A stretch of 10,283 nt of DNA from an uncultured Eubacteriales bacterium (lineage in GTDB: Bacteria; Bacillota; Clostridia; Christensenellales; UBA1242), in NCBI GenBank assembly GCA_900557655.1, contig USTX01000012.1:1-10283 (forward strand), read 5' to 3'. Positions 6,305-10,283 of the stretch are shown here, one piece after another. The notes below the pieces were generated by a model that did no database searches, had not been told where the DNA came from, and was given only the letters and a program-made list of their open reading frames with translations. Both the position numbers and the translations under genes were made by a program. Every line of letters starts with the position of its first letter. Position 1 is the first letter of the stretch.

Positions 6305-6331
6305 CTTATTTTCGGGGGATAAATAAAATAA

Positions 6332-6715
6332 TTAACTTTTCTTTTTTTTGACGCTTGTTATAATTGTTGAAATTACCATAAAAATTCCAACCAAAATTAA
6401 AAATATTCCAAAAATAATTTTAAGCGTTTTCCCGCGAATGTCAATGGCCAGCAAACTCCCTAAAATACTAACAATCGTGGCCGGAACAACAAGCCAAAAA
6501 ACACCCTTTAGTTTCAGTAATTTTTGCTTGCTGTAAATAATTAAAACAACGATGGCAAGAGGGATAAAAACTAACAAATTTACGCATTGAGCAACCTGCT
6601 GATTAACCTTCATTAGAATGGTCAAAAGCGGGATTAAAAACGTGCCACCACCCATGCCCATTCCAGCAAAAACGCCACTTAAAACGCCAATTAAACTAAA
6701 CCACAAAAAACTCAT
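6332..6715 (-). CDS. Half-length TauE/SafE (DUF81) permease subunit, second gene of pair
   Basis: A 127-residue membrane protein of about four helices. It carries the glycine-rich repeat signature of the TauE/SafE anion-exporter family at GMGMGGGTFLIPLL (18-31), followed by the QQVAQCVNLLVFIP helix (39-52), and it ends in a lysine tail (123-126). Ordinary family members are about 250 residues and contain two such halves; this gene encodes one. It starts at an ATG nine bases after the upstream half-gene's stop, with an agagg SD that overlaps that stop, so the split is a real gene boundary rather than a simple frameshift. The two products probably assemble as a heterodimer. The substrate (often sulfite, sulfoacetate or other sulfur/organic anions in the family) cannot be read from the sequence. 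Confidence 0.82.
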   Translation of the reverse strand: MSFLWFSLIGVLSGVFAGMGMGGGTFLIPLLTILMKVNQQVAQCVNLLVFIPLAIVVLIIYSKQKLLKLKGVFWLVVPATIVSILGSLLAIDIRGKTLKIIFGIFLILVGIFMVISTIITSVKKKKS

Positions 6716-6724
6716 AATAAACCT

Positions 6725-7087
6725 CTAAAAAATTAGTTTCACGCCTGCGAAAATCATAATTCCAGCAAATATATAAACGATGACGTCGTTTTTAAGTTTA
6801 GACAGTATTAGGCTCCCCGCCACCGCGCCAACCATTGACCCGATAAAAACTGGCAGCCCGATTTGCCAGTCAAACGCGCCACGAATAAGGTATACTATGC
6901 CTGACACAACACACAGCGGAAGGATAACAAAAATGGCCGTCGCATGCGCCTCTTTTACCTTTAAATCAAGCAGGTATTTAATAAGTGGCACCACGACTAT
7001 GCCGCCACCTGCGCCCAAAAAGCCATTAATGAAGCCAACAAAAACGCCACCAATGATTAAAAAAGTTATAACCCATCCTTTTTTCAT
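6725..7087 (-). CDS. Half-length TauE/SafE (DUF81) permease subunit, first gene of pair
   Basis: A 120-residue membrane protein of about four helices with the family signature GFLGAGGGIVVVPLI (22-36), then A-H-A-T-A (47-51) and a loop ending in RGAFDWQ (69-75), both typical of TauE/SafE halves. It is distinct in sequence from the downstream half, so the pair is not a recent duplication. Its ATG has no strong SD directly upstream. It is the first gene of a two-gene unit that reads away from the large surface-protein gene. Likely role: one half of a small-anion exporter in the cytoplasmic membrane. Confidence 0.82.
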   Translation of the reverse strand: MKKGWVITFLIIGGVFVGFINGFLGAGGGIVVVPLIKYLLDLKVKEAHATAIFVILPLCVVSGIVYLIRGAFDWQIGLPVFIGSMVGAVAGSLILSKLKNDVIVYIFAGIMIFAGVKLIF

Positions 7088-7106
7088 ACTTTTAGTGTGC
7101 TTTAAA

Positions 7107-7133
7107 ACTATAAAAACTATGAATTCGGGGCAA
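7107..7133 (-). promoter_or_regulatory. Possible promoter of the TauE/SafE-like pair
   Basis: On the minus strand TTGCCC (plus-strand gggcaa, 7128-7133) is followed after 15 bases by TATAGT (actata, 7107-7112). The spacing is short and the -35 is only partly canonical, so this is a tentative call. It lies about 20 bases from the ATG at 7087. Confidence 0.35.
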
Positions 7134-7150
7134 AATCTCTTTTAATTTGA

Positions 7151-7179
7151 TTGATTTTTATTATTTTATTTATTATAAT
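7151..7179 (+). promoter_or_regulatory. Predicted sigma-A promoter of the large surface-protein gene
   Basis: TTGATT (7151-7156) and a perfect TATAAT (7174-7179) are separated by 17 bases in a very AT-rich stretch. Transcription would start near 7186, giving a leader of about 26 bases. An aagga SD (around 7200-7204) is seven bases before the ATG at 7212. Confidence 0.7.
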
Positions 7180-7211
7180 AATCAAGACTACAATAAAAAA
7201 AGGAATGCAAT

Positions 7212-10200
7212 ATGAAAACAAAAAACAAACTTAAAACTAAACTTACAACATTTTTGCTTGCTCTCACCTTAGTTTTTTCGGCGTGCTTTGGCTTAATTAT
7301 GCCCCTTGCTGGCATAGTTTTTGCTTACAGCCCCGCTAACTACACTAAGTGGGACTTTGTTTCAAGTTCAACCATTTATTGGAACACGAACTCAAACAAC
7401 GCAAGCGCGTTTACATCAAGCGCATCATTTAACCTTGACGGCGATAACAACAACTCAGGGTTAACCAAATACGATGGCGCGCCTGACAGCTATGTGCTTT
7501 ATGTTAAAGCAGATAATGCTCCATCAAAAATTCAAGATACCGAAGACGAAACCAAACTAAAAGACGTGTTCTTTTATTATGAAACTAACAGTTCGTCTAT
7601 TGAGCTTGCAAAAAACAGCTATTACGTGTTGTCTTACTATTGCTTAACTACTGGTAACGCAACAGCAAGCATCCGTATTTCAAACGGTATTGAGTTTGAA
7701 TCTCAGGTGTTTAGCACAGCTTCAACGTGGCAAAAGCGATACGTATTTATTTCTACCCACGCTGACACGAAAGATAACATCAAATTAAACCTTCAACTTG
7801 GTGACAAAAACACCATTGCCCCTAACGCGGACACAACTGTTACCGGCCATGTTTTGTTTGACGAAATTTCGATTGACCAAATTGACGTGACTGACTATTT
7901 GAACAAAACCATCAATCACAAGTCGCCAAAAGACGTAACGGGCAACGCAGACGCCACCGCTGACACTATCGAAGTGTGCAACGCTAACGTGCTTACCACC
8001 ACCGCTTTTGACACTGACACCACCGCAAACCACAACTACTCTAACTTTGAAAACGGCACTGGCACTATCTATAACAGATTTGAAGAACAAATCAACCCTA
8101 ATGACTATACTGACGCTTCGGGCAAATTCAGCCGCACAGACGCCAACACCAAAGACTGGTATTATTATGCACCAGAAGATTTGTCTAACACTGACAAACG
8201 CACCTACTATAACGCATACAATGCTCAAAGCGAAGGCAAAAACCTTTATTTTAACACCAGCATTGTTGACGAGGCGCAAGAGTTTAAAACCACTAGCGAC
8301 GATGGCGAGGTTTTAGGTATCCACACCTTTGGCGAAAACGGCCAAATCTTAAAGATTGAAAACACTAACGATGTGCTTGACCTTGGCCTTGTAAGTTCTA
8401 AAACCTTTAAGGTTAAACAGTTTGGCGTATATCGCGTTTCGGTGCGCGTAAAATCAAAACAAAAAGGCGCTCAGGCCACTTTAATGGTTTTAAGCCACAT
8501 CTCAACTGGCGAGAAGCCAATCGAAGGCACCGAAGGCGGTAAGTTGCTTAGTCAGTCTAACACCTCAGACGCATATATCGAGGGTGAAAACTATGCTAAT
8601 TGTTGGGGTGAATGCGTGGTTTATGTTCGCGGCTACGCTTTAAGCGATTTAAGCGCGCGCATTGCCCTTATTGCCCCAGCCGGCAAAACAATATATTTTG
8701 ACGCGATTAAGATAGAAGAAATCAAGTCATCAGCCTATAACGGCAGCGACGTTAAGTCTGACCAAAAGCTTGACCTCTCTTCTTCAAGCGTGCTTCAAAC
8801 AACCACTATCCCAAATGGATACTTTAACTTTGTTACCATTGACAAGGCGGGCGAACTTAACTATCCATTAACCCCAACCAGCTGGACACTTAACCGCTCG
8901 GTATATAAAGAAGACGATGTGGTTTCAGGCATTGTTCCTACTAACACGTGGGACACTACTTGGTTTAACGGCGCTATTAATCCGCTTAGCTCAGCCGCAA
9001 TAAAAGCGAACATTCTTGGCATTTGGGCTAAAAATCTGCCAGCCCAAGAGGATGGCAAAACCCGTGAGGTTTATTACCGTTCAAGCACCGATTATAATAC
9101 TATCGGCAGCGGTAAAGTTTGCAAGGTTTCAGTTGACCTTTACGTGTCAAGCACCGAAACTTTTGAAACGGGTGGCAAGGTTTTTGTCCGCTTAATTTAC
9201 AGTGACAAAACCATAACAGACATCGCTATCACCCCAACTGTTTTTGATAGTTGGAAAACCTACACCTTCTACGTACGCGCCGGTTCATCAAGCCGCAGCG
9301 TAAGAATGGACGTTGGTTTAAGCAACACCAAAGGCCTTGTCTTTGTTAAAGAAGCAAAGATAACTGCCCTTGCTGAAAAATCAATCAACGGCGTTAAACA
9401 GTCGGTAGACACTCAGTTTGCAGACGCGCTTAAATCTAACAACACTGAGGCCTCTCAGCTTAATAACCACATAAGGTTTGTTGACTTTATCGGCGACGCA
9501 GCAACAACTCACACAACCGAAACTATTGAGGGTAAAAACTATTATAAAAGCCTTAACTATACCGTTGAAGAGAAAAAGGACGGCAGCAATGTTGTTTCTG
9601 GCGAAATCTTTATCGCCGACATCACGCGTGACTTTAACGAAACCATCACGTCAAGCGTTTTAAACCGTGACGGCAGCAAGTCGGGCAAGGTTCTTGTTTT
9701 AATCAATGACGGTAACAAATATTCAACCGCAACCCCACTTACAAGCTATAACCTTGCAAAATCAAATTTCTTTAAGTTCAGCGTTTGGGTTAAAACCAGC
9801 GACGTTGGCGAGGCCTTTACGATAAAATTTAAAAACATCAACACTACTTTTACTAAAGTCAACACCACCGACGTTAGTGAAAACAATGGATATGTTCAAT
9901 ATGTTGCTTATGTTAAAACTGGCGAAAATGCTATAAGTTCAACTCAGATTGAATTTGCGCTTGGCGACTCTAGCAACAAAGTTAATGGATATGCTCTTAT
10001 CAGCGATATCAACATTGAAACCATAACCGAAAACAACTTTAAGGCCGCAACCAACAACTTAACAGGCAACGAATCGACTATTAAAAAGGTAGACTTTTCT
10101 TCAGCTGCCGCTTCATCAAGCACAAACACAACTGACCCAGCAGCAAGCACTGACAAACTTGTTATCTTCTTTGTAGTGTTCTCTTCTCTTGTAACGGCGG

Positions 10201-10283
10201 CAGCTCTTATCATAGCGCTTGTTTCAATCGGAGTAAAAAAACTTCCAAAAAACACCACAGTGGTGGGTAAAAACCAAGCCGAA
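7212..10283 (+). CDS. Large secreted, membrane-anchored protein with four jelly-roll-like modules (3' end outside window)
   Basis: The frame is open for 1024 codons and has no stop before the window ends. Residues 1-38 form a signal peptide: a lysine-rich start, a long hydrophobic core, and probable cleavage after V-F-A. The extracellular part is rich in Asn, Thr, Ser and Asp and shows about four degenerate copies of a beta-sandwich pattern near 134-226, 403-504, 634-719 and 850-938. Each copy has a Y/F-x-[LVF]-S-[VY] strand, then a conserved aromatic ahead of a Y-x-[FVA]-[YIV] strand, then a V-x-F-D-E-I-x-I-like ending (FDEISID, FDAIKIE, VKEAKIT, ISDINIE). This resembles CBM4/9-like or galactose-binding folds. 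A Ser/Ala/Thr linker (963-981) leads into one membrane helix (about 983-1005) and a basic tail (VKKLPK). No catalytic domain is visible. Likely role: surface binding of glycans or other ligands. The domain family is inferred from pattern, not a search. Confidence 0.8.
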   Translation, partial: MKTKNKLKTKLTTFLLALTLVFSACFGLIMPLAGIVFAYSPANYTKWDFVSSSTIYWNTNSNNASAFTSSASFNLDGDNNNSGLTKYDGAPDSYVLYVKADNAPSKIQDTEDETKLKDVFFYYETNSSSIELAKNSYYVLSYYCLTTGNATASIRISNGIEFESQVFSTASTWQKRYVFISTHADTKDNIKLNLQLGDKNTIAPNADTTVTGHVLFDEISIDQIDVTDYLNKTINHKSPKDVTGNADATADTIEVCNANVLTTTAFDTDTTANHNYSNFENGTGTIYNRFEEQINPNDYTDASGKFSRTDANTKDWYYYAPEDLSNTDKRTYYNAYNAQSEGKNLYFNTSIVDEAQEFKTTSDDGEVLGIHTFGENGQILKIENTNDVLDLGLVSSKTFKVKQFGVYRVSVRVKSKQKGAQATLMVLSHISTGEKPIEGTEGGKLLSQSNTSDAYIEGENYANCWGECVVYVRGYALSDLSARIALIAPAGKTIYFDAIKIEEIKSSAYNGSDVKSDQKLDLSSSSVLQTTTIPNGYFNFVTIDKAGELNYPLTPTSWTLNRSVYKEDDVVSGIVPTNTWDTTWFNGAINPLSSAAIKANILGIWAKNLPAQEDGKTREVYYRSSTDYNTIGSGKVCKVSVDLYVSSTETFETGGKVFVRLIYSDKTITDIAITPTVFDSWKTYTFYVRAGSSSRSVRMDVGLSNTKGLVFVKEAKITALAEKSINGVKQSVDTQFADALKSNNTEASQLNNHIRFVDFIGDAATTHTTETIEGKNYYKSLNYTVEEKKDGSNVVSGEIFIADITRDFNETITSSVLNRDGSKSGKVLVLINDGNKYSTATPLTSYNLAKSNFFKFSVWVKTSDVGEAFTIKFKNINTTFTKVNTTDVSENNGYVQYVAYVKTGENAISSTQIEFALGDSSNKVNGYALISDINIETITENNFKAATNNLTGNESTIKKVDFSSAAASSSTNTTDPAASTDKLVIFFVVFSSLVTAAALIIALVSIGVKKLPKNTTVVGKNQAE

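Noticed and set aside
7212..7290. Lipoprotein signal ending at C25 of the large protein.
   Set aside because: The residues before the cysteine (F-S-A) do not fit a lipobox well, and the hydrophobic core continues past it to a better signal-peptidase I site after residue 38.
9944..10258. Minus-strand open frame of 104 codons near the right edge.
   Set aside because: It is a shadow of the large plus-strand gene, with composition explained by that gene's codons.

Overview
The window looks like chromosomal DNA from an anaerobic, moderately low-G+C member of the Bacillota, most likely an uncultured clostridial lineage. The evidence is an Rnf-type ferredoxin-linked operon, consensus-like sigma-A promoters, strong purine Shine-Dalgarno (SD) sites, frequent GTG starts, and a surface protein with a Gram-positive style signal peptide and a C-terminal membrane anchor. 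The assignment is inferred from gene content, not from a marker gene.

Layout. Bases 1-325 hold no convincing gene. They contain two long imperfect palindromes that share an identical 18-base tip but have unrelated arms, plus a 30-base tandem repeat. Bases 326-1846 (minus) encode a divergent Ppx/GppA-family protein with its own promoter. Bases 1938-6250 (minus) are a tightly packed, mostly overlapping operon in the order rnfC-rnfD-rnfE-rnfA-rnfB, driven by a good promoter at 6276-6304. Bases 6332-7087 (minus) encode two half-length TauE/SafE permease subunits. From 7212 to the window end (plus) runs one open reading frame of at least 1024 codons: a large secreted, membrane-anchored protein with about four jelly-roll-like carbohydrate-binding-type modules. 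It has not ended when the window stops. The divergent intergenic region 7088-7211 carries its promoter.

The most unusual feature is the Rnf-like operon. Order, topology and many family signatures identify the subunits, and the iron-sulfur motifs of RnfB and RnfC are intact. However, rnfG (the covalent-FMN subunit) is absent; the flavinylation threonine of RnfD aligns with alanine; the glycine-rich NADH/FMN loop of RnfC is rewritten; and the conserved cysteines expected to hold the intramembrane [2Fe-2S] cluster between RnfA and RnfE are replaced or shifted. All frames are open and translationally coupled, so this looks like a repurposed or rebuilt complex rather than a decaying one. By hand alignment only, the window appears to contain an Rnf relative without the standard flavin relay.

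The second unusual feature is the palindrome pair at the left edge. Read on the minus strand, each would form a long RNA stem capped by a C(GAAA)G tetraloop. The capping stem is fixed while the arms differ and compensate, as expected of a structured element family.
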